Source: Dendrocalamus latiflorus (lineage: Eukaryota > Streptophyta > Magnoliopsida > Poales > Poaceae). Taken from it: a stretch of 64,000 bases of DNA. Below the pieces are notes generated by a model, which did not search any database, was not told where the DNA came from, and saw only the letters and a program-made list of their open reading frames with translations. The DNA is taken from contig CM029619.1 of NCBI GenBank assembly GCA_017311315.1, positions 27,671,656 through 27,735,655 on the forward strand, read 5' to 3'. The number at the start of each line of letters is the position of its first letter. Position 1 is the first letter of the stretch. Below, piece by piece: positions 11,473-22,251 of the stretch. Position numbers and translations under genes: made by a program.

Positions 11473-12640
11473 GATCTCGCCCGGCGCGTGGAGGCTGGCG
11501 CCAGGAGACCGCACCGCAAGGTGCACGCTTTCATCGACAAACTAAAGGCAGACACGCTGTCCGCTCTGGGGTGGATGCCTAAGCCCCGGTCGGAGGGCGG
11601 GGTCAAGAGGATGCCTCTCCAAGCCGAAGGGCAATTCGTGTCCATCGGTGAGGGCCTTCCCCGGAGGTGGAGCAGGACTTGCTCCGGTTCTTCAAAGCAA
11701 CGCGAATGTCTTCGCATGGTCCCTGGAGGACATTAAAGGCGTGACCGTGCCCTCATCGAGCACAACCTAGCGGTCCACCCTGATGCCAAGCCAGTCAAGC
11801 AGAGGCTTCGACGTATGTCCATCGACCGGCAGCAAGCGGCTAAGGTGGAGGTAGCGAAGCTTCTCCAGGCCGGAGTCATCCACGAGGTCCAAAACCCGGA
11901 TTGGCTTGCTAATCCGGTGTTGGTGAAAAAGGCCAGCGGCGCCTGGCGTATGTGCATTGACTTCACTGCCCTCAATAAGGCATGCCAAAAGGATGACTAC
12001 CCCTTGCCGCGCATAGATCAACTGGTCGATGCCACCACGGGGTGTGAGCTCATGAGCTTCTTGGATGCCTACTCCGGCTACCACCAGATCTACATGGCGA
12101 AGGGTGACGAAGATAAGACCAGCTTCATCACGCCGATTGGGACATACTGCTTCATTAGGAAGCCCTTCGGTTTGAAGAATGCGGGCGCAACCTTCACCCG
12201 CCTCATCGCGCTAGCGTTGGCCGCTCAACTCGGGAGGAACGTGGAGGCTTACGTTGATGACGTAGTTGTCAAAACCAGACAGCTCGCCTCCCACGGTCAG
12301 GATCTCCAAGAGACTTTTGACAACCTCAGGAAGGCGGGCATCAAGCTCAATTCGGACAAGTGTGTCTTCGGTGTGCAAGCAGGCAAGCTCTTGGGCTTCC
12401 TTGTGTCTGGCATGGCATCCAGGCTAACCTCGACAAAGTCGATGCAATCCTTGCTATGGAGCCACCCAAGTCGACAAGGGAGGTCCAGAGGCTTGCTGGC
12501 CGCATGGCGGCATTAAGCTGCTTCCTGTCTAGGGCAGTGGAGCGGGCCTGCCATTTTTCAAGACCCTTCGCGGCTGCGATGGGTTTCACTGGGATAGTCA
12601 CTGTGCGAAGGCCTTTGACGACCTCAAGAGGGATCTCGCA
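11473..12640 (+). pseudogene. Tat element 1 reverse transcriptase
   Basis: RT fingers and palm are open in 11815-12415: PVLVKKASGAWRMCIDFTAL, then YPLPRIDQLVDATTG, FLDAYSGYHQI, TPIGTYCFIRKPFGLKNAG and the catalytic box AYVDDVVVKT. Both Asp of YVDD are kept. A frameshift at about 12410 moves the thumb region (LDKVDAILAMEPPKSTREVQ, then LAGRMAALSCFLSR) into another frame. The stretch 11473-11814 is a degraded linker with stops. Confidence 0.9.
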
Positions 12641-13068
12641 AGCCTCCTCACTTTGGTCGCTCCGGCGCCAGAGGCTCCCCTCCTACTTTACCTCGCTGCT
12701 TCCATGACAGCAGTCAGTGCCGTCCTTGTCCTTGAAGAGGGCGCTCTTCAGCGCCTCGTATACTTCATCTCGGAAGCCCTTCAGGGCGCCAAGACGCGGT
12801 ATACGGAGCTCAAAAAATTGGCATACGCGCTGGTCATGTCCTCGAGGAAGCTTTGACACTATTTCCTGGCCCATCCAATCACGGTGCCATCCTCATTCCC
12901 CCTGGCGGAGATGTTGCACAATAAGGAGTCCACAGGGCGCATTGGCAAGTGGGCGGCCGAGCTCGCGTCGTTCTCCTTAACGTATGCTTCGCGAACAGCG
13001 ATCAAGTCCCAAGTCCTCGCAGACTTCCTCGCGGAGTGGACCCCGCCAGCCCAACGCGCCCAGCAGCC
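12641..13068 (+). pseudogene. Tat element 1 RNase H (first)
   Basis: This RNase H follows the RT thumb: LLLYLAASMTAVSAVLV, then VYFISEALQGAKTRYTELKK and a TGA at 12854-12856 where Tat elements have an aromatic or Arg residue, then HYFLAHPITV, GRIGKWAAELASF and QVLADFLAEWTPP. This is the RH joined to RT in all gypsy elements; the second RH follows separately. Confidence 0.85.
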
Positions 13069-13461
13069 AGAAGACCCGGTGTGGATGCTCAACACTGACG
13101 GGGCCTACGGCATTTCCAGCGCGGGCGTCGGCGCGTGATTACTATGATAGAGGGGCACCTCCTGCTGTACTCAGCGCGTCTTGGATTTCCCGCCACCAAC
13201 AACACGACCGAGTACGAGGCGCTTCACTTTGGACTCGCGAAGCTTAAGGCTCTTGGCGCGAGACGAGTTCTCGTCCTCACTGACTCACGTCTGGTGCTAG
13301 GCCACGTGGACAAGTCATATCAGGCCAAGGACCCCGAATTGGCCAAGTACCTGGCAGCCGTAAGAGCGAAGGAGCGACACTTCCTGGGTGTCACGGTCAA
13401 GGCCATTCCTCGGGCGGATAACGAACAGGCTGACACCCTCGCAAAGGCCGCCAGCCAATAG
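13069..13461 (+). pseudogene. Tat element 1 second (archaeal-type) RNase H
   Basis: A second RNase H domain follows the first: WMLNTDGAYG (first catalytic Asp), then a stop near 13136, NTTEYEALHFGLAKLKALGA (catalytic Glu), VLTDSRLVLGHV (third acidic residue) and NEQADTLAKAAS (fourth). A duplicate RNase H placed between RH and integrase is a diagnostic feature of the Tat lineage, so this domain supports the family assignment. A single stop and a small shift break it. Confidence 0.88.
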
Positions 13462-13880
13462 CTACCCACTCCCTAGGGAGCATTCTATGAGGTCCTGCCC
13501 GCGGCGGCCACCGCTCAGGACAACCGTGATGCGGTCCTCGTCCATCAAATTACCCAGCAGGGTGACTGGCGAGAGCCCTTCTACGGTTTCTTGTAGGGTA
13601 TCGCGGAGCCGGATGACCCCGTCGAGCTCCAGCGCCTGCAGCATCGTGCCAGGTCCTTCCAGGTGCTCGGCGGAGTACTCTACAAAAAAGGAGTCTACGC
13701 ACCGCTCCTACGGTGCCTCTCACGCGAAGAAGGAAAGCAACTGCTTGCGGAGATCAATGCGAGGCTCTGCGGCTCGCATATCGCGCCGAGGTCACTAGTC
13801 GGCAAGGCATTCAGGCATGGTTTTTACTGGCCAACCACCAGTGCTGACGCGCAAGACCTTGTGCGTGGTGCCAAGGTTGC
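13462..13880 (+). pseudogene. Tat element 1 integrase, N-terminal part
   Basis: The frame changes twice here. A recognisable N-terminal segment reads GVLYKKGVYAPLLRCLSREEG, then LLAEINARLCGSH and KAFRHGFYWPTTSADAQDLV, the zinc-binding integrase N-domain with His residues visible but the Cys pair degraded. The segment is cut at 13880 by a solo LTR and resumes at 15609. Confidence 0.85.
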
Positions 13881-15608
13881 TGTTGGATCGAAATCGGCGA
13901 CAGAGGGGGGTGAATGTCAACTTTTTAAAAATCCGCCCCTCAAAAAGTATCCACTAAATAAATCCCCTCCGATAGTTATGAAGACTATGAAGAGGAGTTC
14001 ATAAGCTCTCTGGAGACCTAAGCTTACAGAGGAAGACACAAGACAATAAGCACTAAAGCAAACAATCAGTCAAACAGAGGAAGAAATCAGCAACCAAAAG
14101 AGGCAGGGCCGGTCAGACCGCCGCATGCAGGCCAGTCTGACCGCTTGGTTGGCCGGTCTGACCGCCTTGGCAGGTCCGGTCAGACCGCCAATGACCCACC
14201 GGTCTGACCGCCCCTTGAGCAGCCAGGGGCAGAAATTCAGCAGAAAAACTGCAACTTCTGAAAATGCAGAGAGACGTTTAAACCAATGAAATTTGTGACC
14301 TTCCTTTGTTCCCCTCAACCCAAAAGAACTAGAACAAGATCTAAATAGCATCAAGTCCTTAGGGAACAAATAATTTCATCATTTGAACAAAGGATTTAGA
14401 GTTTTGCTGAAATCTGAAAAAGAGTACAGAGAGAAGCTAAATCTCAGATTTCTCACCATTCACTCAAACTTAGCTCAAGACCTTTTGGAGACAACAAAGC
14501 AATGAACTCAGGACCTAACCACCCAAATCTTAAGCCATCTCCAAAAGGAGATTGAAAGATTCCACCAACCCCTGCTTGAAAACCCTAGAACTCAGGGAGC
14601 AGAGGAGCACATGACGAAGATTCTAGAAATCACAGAGAACATTGAATCCTCAATTTGTTCTTGAAAATGGAATAATTAAGGGGCCTAGAATAATTTCCCT
14701 TCACAAAGCAAACAAAAACCAGCCCTCAAACCATGGATTCAACTCAAGAACTCAAAGGAAGAACAGAAAAACTGCAAAACCAGAAATTCATCACAAAGAA
14801 GGCTTCATTACGATGAATGATTGCATGAGAGTTCTTACAGCCTTCTCATTCTCAAGAAACCACACACAGGACTTCCCCATACATGATTGAAAAGGAAACA
14901 CACTACATGGTTCTTCTCTCAAGAGCTCATGCTAGGGACTCTCACACAGGAGACACACCCTGCAATCCTCTGCTCTCTCTCAACAACTCTCACCAACTAA
15001 AGAAAAGAGATACAAAGCAAAAAACAGCCCCAAAAACTTAAAGACCATGCAGGAGACACTCCTCCTTTTATAGCCTCTCACTAATGGGTTTACAAATTAC
15101 TTTGCCCAATAAGCTTTAGCGCTTTATCCACTAACTCCAACCAAATCCACCTCCTTTAGTGCAGCTTTGCGTATTCACCAAAACGCCCCTCGTGCACCTT
15201 CCAGGAAGCTTCCTCATTCCTTGCCTTCCAAGCCTCGCAACTACCTCGAGCAGTCGCCGTCTTCAGCACACCTCGACCGTTCTGACCTTGGCAGCACCTG
15301 CGCCTAGTCCGGTCCTCCATGCCTCGCCACGACTCCGTCTCGATGTCCTGCAGCCATCACAGACAAGAAACACATCACATAGCACCGCTCGACATATGTA
15401 AACCTCAATTAGTATCAATGAATCGTACTCAAGCATAAAATGGCCCAAAAGCTCAAACGGGAAGAAGAATACGCCTCATGTCCGACTAACCAACCCTAAC
15501 TGAGCCAAATGCCATCATGGCATGAAACGCACAAACCAAACTCAAACTTTCTAGAAAACTTGTCAATTACTCATCACAAGCATGGGGTCATAACCACATG
15601 GTCTCTTA
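13881..15608 (-). mobile_element. Solo copia-type LTR (1.73 kb, reverse) in Tat integrase
   Basis: It starts TGTTGGATCG, ends GGTCTCTTA and is flanked by a perfect 5-bp duplication GTTGC (13876-13880, 15609-15613). In its own (minus) direction the end dinucleotide is TA instead of TG because of one change. It has a TATA box (TATAAAAG on minus, about 15066-15073), a cluster of palindromic CGGTCAGACCG / CGGTCTGACCG motifs at 14105-14215, and no coding. Its start resembles the copia LTR at 28341 (GACCATGTGGTTA). A related copy lies in the opposite orientation at 17842-19630. Confidence 0.9.
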
Positions 15609-16269
15609 GTTGCCAATGGATGAGGCGGGTCATCCGCAGACCCCCGACGAGCTTGCAGCCTATCCCTCCAGGAGACCTTTGGTTCGTGGTAGTCACCTTG
15701 GAGTATTTCTCCAGGTGGCCGGAGGCTATCGCTCTAGCCAAGATAACCTCTGCAGCCATGCAGCGCTTTCTTTGGCAGAAAATCATATGCCGCTTCGGGG
15801 TACCTAGAGAGCTCACCGTCGACAATGGCCTGCAATTCGACTCCACCCCATTCAAGGAGTTCTGCGACAGCATGGGCATCATACTCCGATCCGCTTCCAG
15901 TCTGGCACCCGCAGTCCAACGGAGCAGTCAACAAGCTCCTTGTCGGGCTGCCAAAGGTCAAATGGCTAGAAGAGCTCCACAGCGTCCTCTGGTCCCTCCG
16001 CACGACGGTGACACGCCCGACGGGATTCACACCATTCAAACTCCTCTTCGGCAATGAAGCAGTGACGCCCGAAGAAATCAAGGCCGGCTCAAGAAGGGTC
16101 CTCGTCCAGGCGCCAGAGGAAGAGCATCAATTGTCCCTCGACCTCCTTGATGGAGAGCGAGTAAGCGCAACCCAGCACATCGCAAAGTATGCGCGTCAAA
16201 TAGCGCGCATGCGCGATCGCACCGTGTACTCGCGAGAATTTCAACCTGGAGACCTAGTCCTCAAAATGG
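15609..16269 (+). pseudogene. Tat element 1 integrase, catalytic core and C-terminal part
   Basis: The integrase resumes directly after the solo LTR: VTLEYFSRWPEAIALAKI, then LWQKIICRFGVPRELTVDNG (second catalytic Asp), QFDSTPFKEFCDSMGI, then in another frame WHPQSNGAVNK (third catalytic position changed from the usual QxNGxxE) and TRPTGFTPFKLLFGNEAVTP. It ends LEYARQIARMRDRTV-like sequence and EFQPGDLVLK before the tandem array starts. The usual C-terminal chromatin-contact region after DLVL is missing; the repeat array replaces it. Confidence 0.87.
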
Positions 16270-17100
16270 CACTTTACGGAGCATAAACATAGCATCGAGG
16301 TCCGCCTCCGCACGCACTCTACGGAGTATAAATAAGATGTACCGTCGAGGTCCGCCTCCGCACGCACTCTACGGAAGATAAATAAGACGTAGCGTCGAGG
16401 TCCGCCTCCACACGCACTCTACGGAGTATAAATAAGACGTAGCGTCGAGTTCTGCCTCCGCACGCAATCTATGGAGTATAAATAAGACGTAGCGTAAAGT
16501 TTCACCTCTACACGTACTCTACGGAGTATAAATAAGACGTAGCGTCGAGATCAGCCTCGCACACACTCTACAGAGTATAAATAAGACGCAGTGGGGGTAC
16601 GCCTCCGCGCGCACTCTACGGAGTATAAATAAGACGCGACGTCGAGGTCCGCCTCTGCACGCACTCTACAGTGTATAAATAAGACGTAGCGTTGAGGTCC
16701 GCCTCCGCATGCACTCTACGGAGTATAAATAAGACGTAGCGTCGATGTCCACCTCAGCACGCACCCTACGGAGTATAAATAAGACTTAGCATGGAGGTCC
16801 GCCTCCGCACGCACTCTACGGAGTATAAATGAGATGCAGTGGGTGGACGCCTCCGCGCGCACTCTACGGAGTATAAATAAGACGCAGCGTCGAAGGCCGC
16901 CTCCGTGCGCACTCTATGGAGTATAAATAAGACGTAGCGTCGAGGTCCACCTCCGCACGCACTCTACATAGTATAAATAAGATATAGCATCGAGGTCAGC
17001 CTTCGCACGCACTCTACGGAGTATAAATAAGACGCAACATCGAGGTCTACCTCCGCACGCACTCTGCGGAGTATAAATAAGATGCAGTGACGAGGTCCAC
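16270..17100 (+). repeat. 50-bp tandem array, about 16 units, each with a TATAAATA motif
   Basis: Units of about 50 bp read ACTCTACGGAGTATAAATAA, then GACGTAGCGTCGAGGTCC and GCCTCCGCACGC. The motif GTATAAATAAG recurs at about 16328, 16427, 16477, 16528 and so on to about 17072. The array starts at the end of the integrase frame. Divergence between units is modest. A homologous array lies in the second Tat element at 62400-63235 in the opposite orientation. Confidence 0.93.
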
Positions 17101-17592
17101 CTCCGCCGCCACCCCTTCGAAGGGTAGGGGATGGAGCGCTCGCGCGTCTACCTCGCTTACGAGGTGCTATGACCGTCAAGTAGAGCGAAGTTGGGCGCAA
17201 GAGGCCAGCCTTTATTGCATAGGGGAATAATTACACGGCGTCGGTGCCTCCGCCGGCAAAGGGCCAAGTGTTGCAGGTGTATTCGAGTGCTAGGGGTTGC
17301 TACTCGTCTGGCTTTGTCTTAATATGTCCCGCCGGTGAGGTGTCGCCCGCTGAAGCCTAGGTTGCCCCGAAATCCCGGGCCCCCTCCGCCCATGCCCAAT
17401 GTTGAAGGTGCCGTCGAATCGTGTGCCCTGGAAGTACTAATAGGCCCCATGACACATCTGCTCGGAGCAGAAATAATACGCAACGACAAAACACCTTGGG
17501 CAAGTGTTGTCTCATTCATACAAAAAGGAGGGGGCCACAGGGCAACAACCGTACAACAAGGCATACACAACAACACACACTAGATCCCGACA
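17101..17592 (-). other. Tat element 1 region between array and antisense gene
   Basis: 17095-17165 holds one diverged copy of the 65-bp unit that forms the array at 57350-58275 of the second element (CCCTACCCTTCGAA on minus). A minus-strand AATAAA at 17211-17216 lies about 380 nt after the antisense gene's stop and could serve as its polyadenylation signal. I see no further coding. Confidence 0.55.
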
Positions 17593-17841
17593 TCACACCT
17601 GTTGGTCCGCGCCATCTTTGTTGCGCTGGGGAACTTCCTCGAGCCACTGGATGAAGTTCCCCTCCCGATGCAGCATTCGCCACAGCATGACCTTGGCTGC
17701 ATCCTCCCCGATGTAGCCCCAGATCCGATTATAGAAAGTCTGGAGGGCGGGCTGAGTGGTGCGAACGACACGGGACATCGCCTCGGCTTCGACTGGCAGA
17801 TCTAGCAGGGGGTTGACCAGCTCGTTGACATGCTCACACCC
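17593..17841 (-). pseudogene. Antisense gene of Tat element 1, distal (C-terminal) part
   Basis: The minus-strand reading LQTFYNRIWGYIGEDAAKVM, then HREGNFIQWLEEVPQRNKDG ends at a TGA at 17593-17595. It matches the C-terminus of the antisense gene of the second element (FFDRIWGRVGPDAARVEL, then GQFLDGVPRRDDGG near 61760-61890). It is separated from the rest of the gene by the solo LTR at 17842-19630. See the next part for the overall gene. Confidence 0.8.
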
Positions 17842-19630
17842 TGAGAGACCATGTGGTTATGACCCCATGTTTGTGATGAGTAATTGATGAGTATTTTGTA
17901 AAGATTGAGTTTGATTGGTTCGTTTCATGCCATGATGGCATTTGACTCAGTCGGGTTTGGTTAGACGGACTTGTTTCATATTATTCTTCCCGATTGGTCG
18001 TTTGGGTCATTTTATGCTTGAGATTGATTTATTGATGCTAATGAGGTTTATATGTGTCGAACGGTGCTATGTGATGTGTTTCTTGTCTGTGATGGCTGCA
18101 GGACGTCGAGGTGGAGTCGTGGCGAGGCATGGAGGACCGGACTAAGCGCAGACGGTGCCGAGGTCAGAACGGTCGAGGTGTGCCGAAGACGGCGAGGGCT
18201 CGAGGTAGCTGCGAGGCTTGGGCGACAAGAAAGGAGGAAGCTTCCTGGAAGGTGCACGAGGGGCGTTTTGGTGAATACGCAAAGCTGCGCTAAAGGAAGC
18301 GGATTATGGATAAAGCACTAGAGTTGGTGGAGGCTTAGTGGGTAAAGAGAGAATCAAACCCATTAGTGGGAGGCTATAAAAGGAGGGTGTCTCCTGCATG
18401 GTCTTTAAGTTTTTGGGGGTTGGTTTTGCTTTGCACTCTCTTTTGCTTTTAGTTAGTATGAGTTGGTAAGGAGAGAGCAGGAGGTTGTCTCCTCTGTGTT
18501 GGGTTGAGCTCTTGTCCCATACGTGAGCTCTCTTCCATGAGAAGCATGTAGCTTGAAATCTCATTTCCATGCGCGTATGGGGATGTAGAGGTTGTAATCC
18601 TTTGTAATCCTGTATCTCTCATCATCAATATCAATCTGAGATGGCTTTATTTGAGTTTGATTGAGTTCTTGAGGTCTCTGTGTTGGTTTTCGTTCTTCGT
18701 AGCCTCTCTGTTTGATTTTTTTGTTTTCGTGATTTAGTGGTATTGTTTGCTGAGGAGTAGTAAAATGGATTGCTCTATGATGAGATGATGTTTTGAGACC
18801 TTTTGGTCAACTAGTTTCCTAGAGCAAAATCTCTGAATCAAAAGATTCTTGTTACTCATTTGCCCTGTTCTTCGTTCTAGGGTTTCCTTGTTAGAGGATT
18901 CTTGAATCTTTTATTTCTCTTTAGGAGCTGGCCTGAATGTTGGTCTGGACAGCCCTTAAATCATTGCTAATCCAATTGCAAGAGGTCTTGGGCAAAAGAT
19001 GAATGAGTGGTGAGTAATCTGAATTTTTCTCTCTCTATCCTATTTTCATATTGCAAGCAAGTTTCTCAAATTCTCGGACTCTCGGCGATTTTTCTTGTTG
19101 AGTGATGTCTCTTTGCTATTTAGAATAGGTATATTCTCTTTTGGCAAAGGGAAATTAACTGCAAGCTTTTTAATTGGTTGAAATCTCGAGTTTTGAGTCC
19201 TTCTGCGCAGTAGTTTCAGTCTGTTGGTCTGAAATTTCGGGGGGTCCGGTCTGACCAGGCTTCACTTGGCGGTCAGACCGGCCAGTAAGCACCGGTCAGA
19301 CCGGCCAGTAAGCACCGGTCAGACCGGTAACTAACAAGCGGTCAGACCGGCGGCAGGGTAGCGGTCAGACCGACCAGACACCTGCGGTCTGACCGCCCCC
19401 AACAGCTCTGTGATTTTTGATGTTGATTCTTTTTGGCCTATTTTCTGTCTCGTTCCTCTGAGTTCTCCTCTGCATATTTCTCTTTCATCCAGTAGGCTCA
19501 TTCGGAGAACACAAGTCTTTTTCTTCATAGATATGATATCTATTGGAGAGAAGATTTTGTGGATACTCTTTGGGGGATAAGTTTTTAAAGTTGACATTCA
19601 CCCCCCTTTGTCGCCGATTTCGATCCATCA
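17842..19630 (+). mobile_element. Solo copia-type LTR (1.79 kb, forward) in the antisense gene
   Basis: It starts TGAGAGACCATGTGG, ends GATCCATCA and is flanked by CACCC (17837-17841) and CATCC (19631-19635), a target duplication with one change. A TATA box TATAAAAG lies at 18375-18382. A cluster of CGGTCAGACCGG / CGGTCTGACCG motifs lies at 19245-19400. It is roughly 85-90% identical by eye, over the parts compared, to the reverse copy at 13881-15608. No coding. Confidence 0.9.
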
Positions 19631-19635
19631 CATCC

Positions 19636-22251
19636 CCGGGTGCGGAGCATGGCGAAGGCGAGGCAAGTGCTGGAGAAGCCGCAGTGATCGCCGAAGGCTC
19701 TGGCACCGTGGAGGGCGAGGCTCGAGCCCTCTTCGATTCGCTGAAGCGTCTGCGCCAGATCCGCTGGGCCGTGCATAAGGTCCGTCACGTCAACGGAAAG
19801 GTCCTGGAGGGCCCTCTCCAAAGACTCCATCGCCCTTCATGCCGCCAATGATGCGTCGCCCAAGGTTCGGTTCCTCTCCTCAAGGGACGCGGTGAGCTGT
19901 GCCTTCTCCTCCTCTAGCACGGTAATTTGTTGAAGCAAGCTGGTGCGCTCCTCCGCCGCGACACGCTGGGTCTCCTCCGTGGCACATTGCGCCGCCCCCA
20001 CTGCGCACTCCGCATTTGCAGTTAGTATCCGCACGTCGGAAATCGCCCTCGTGCTTTCCGCCCCCAGCATGCGAATACGCTCGTCTTTGGCGGCGTGAGC
20101 CTCGTCGGCAGCACGAAGTTGGCCCTCCAACACCCTCCGCTCGCGGGTGTGAGTCTCCTCCAGGGCTCGGCTGAGAGTAAGCGTCTTAAAAAAACTACAA
20201 GTATTAGCTAAGTACTCGACAGTAGCGTAGGCCGTGAACCTAGGCACTTACCCTCATCTCCGAGGCACCTAGCACGAGCGCCAGAAGATCTCCCCCACAT
20301 GACGACAGCACCCGTCGATCGAGGCTGCCGTCGGCGCACTCCGCACCCTCATGAAGGACGCGAAGCATCTCCGGTCGAGGGATGAAATCGAAGACGGCAG
20401 ACCTTTGCACCTTGCGCCAATGGCTTCGGTAGCAGCAGGCGCCCAGGTCGCGTCCTGCGCAACAAGGCCAGAGACTTCACGGACATCTCTATTGCTCGAT
20501 CCTTGGCCGCATTCGGGAGACCTCATCTCGCCTTATGCCGACGACGGAATGAGCAAGCAAATCGGTGAGAGCTTCGTGAAGTCGCGGGGGGAAAAGGAAT
20601 TATGCCTACCTTCGACACCCTCCACCAAGGCACGGGGAGGTGTCCGCTCAGCCTCCATCTGGGTCGCGGGGGCTTCATCGGCCCGGGGAGCGACGACTTC
20701 GTCCTCGGCCTGAACGGCTTCCCCGTCGGACTCCAGGTCCCCGGCGACCGCGCCTGCCACGTTGAACCGCTTCCTCAAGGGCGGGGGTGACCGTATCCGA
20801 GAGAGCTTTGCCCTCGGGGATTTGGGCGATGCTTCCTCGGCCGCTCCAGTGGCCGTAATGACTGGCGCAGGCGGCAGGTCCTTGGTGGCCGGTACAGGCG
20901 ACAAGGCCTCGTCCTCGAGGGCGTCGGTACCGTGGCCCATTGCCTCACCGCCGCCTAAGGCCTCCTCGCTGGAGGCAGTGTGCTCCCCTGAACTGGCGTG
21001 CTCGGACATAGCGCCGGGCATGCCCTCCGGCCCGACGGTGCCTACCGGAGATGCGGCCGACGGGCTGGATATGGCGGCATCGGACCGAGCTTTGCGCCGA
21101 GAGGGAGACGCCCCCACCCTGCCGTCGCCATCGCGGCGACGAGTCGGAGCTCGTGCTGGCACCGCACGTGCTGGCACGGGGAGGCCTAGGGCTTCGCACA
21201 CCCGATTTATCCGCCCCAGCTTCGCAGGGGCGGTCGCGACTTCGTGCAACTCGTGCTCCTTCGCTGTGTACGGCCCAAGGAACGCGACTACCGTGCACTC
21301 CGCATCCTCCAATGAGAGCACTGCACGCAAAGCGGTACTTCGTTCACAAAAAGTTACATATATATAGGCAGCCTATGGCCGAAGTACTTACAAGGAGCGG
21401 AGGGCTTCGGAAGGAAAGATACTGTCGGGTGAACGCCGGGTCGACGGGTGCAGCCTCGCTCGTACTTCCACAGGCCGGAAAGTGGAGACACCCCGTACAT
21501 AGTAAACTCTTCGGCGAGGTCGCGCATGTTGAACCGAAGGGCGACACCGGCAAGCCTCCGCACCCTCTGCTCGTCGCTACCCTTCGGCCCACCCCTGGCG
21601 AGCTGTTGAAGGATATCGGCCGCCCTTGGCACCGAAGGCCGCTGGTGCTCGTCACGTGGTGATAGAACCACCGTCGCATCCAGCCGGACACCCACTTCCC
21701 TCGCGTCGCCAGCGAGGGGAAGGGCCCCGTGCATTGCGACTACAGCACGAAGTTGACACTGCCAAAGTTCGATAGCGCCCCCCCCCCATTCGACCTTCTT
21801 CGGCTGGCATCACGCGTCATGAAGAAGGGCGAACAAGTTTGCGCTGGGTTGGACGCCTTCTATTCGTGCCACCCAGACGTAGATGCCCAGCAAACTATCG
21901 TGTTCGGGGTCAGCTACGCCAGTTCCAACCCGTAAGCCCGTAGGACCTCATCAATAAAGAGCATTGCGGGCATCCGAAGACCGGCTTCAAATAACACGAC
22001 GAAGACAATCGCCTCCGATTCCTCTGGGTCCGGCTCCGTCTCGTCGCGACTGGGCAGCCGACCCCGGCACGGTCCGTCAACTTCTCCTCGTAGTGAGGCT
22101 TCAGCCTAGCACACAGGAGCAACGACCTCCCGACTTCCTCATTGCATCCCACTGCTTGTCGACTTGCGGTGGATCGCGGACCACCAGAGAATATTCCGCC
22201 AGTGGGGGCGACAAGCCGCGCTAGCTAGACGAGGCGCTACCACTGAGCCGG
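19636..22251 (-). pseudogene. Antisense gene of Tat element 1 (PF04195-like N-terminus, coiled-coil C-terminus)
   Basis: Read on the minus strand this gene runs opposite to gag-pol. Exon 1 (about 22251-21392) carries FEAGLRMPA and FGSVNFVL-like sequence with stops and shifts, then FNMRDLAEEFTMYGV. A GT-AG intron (about 21391-21323) follows, then a 265-codon open exon (about 21330-20533) starting VVAFLGPYTAKEHE and GRINRVCEALGL with a Ser/Pro/Ala-rich tail. A degraded exon 3 precedes an intron at 20251-20185 (gtaagtgcc to tttttaag) and a coiled-coil exon 4 (LEGQLRAADEAHAAKDERIR, then LEEEKAQLTASLEERNRTLG). The N-terminus fits the 'putative gypsy type transposon' family PF04195, known from grass retrotransposons. 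Exon 1 is cut upstream by the solo LTR at 22252. Confidence 0.8.
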
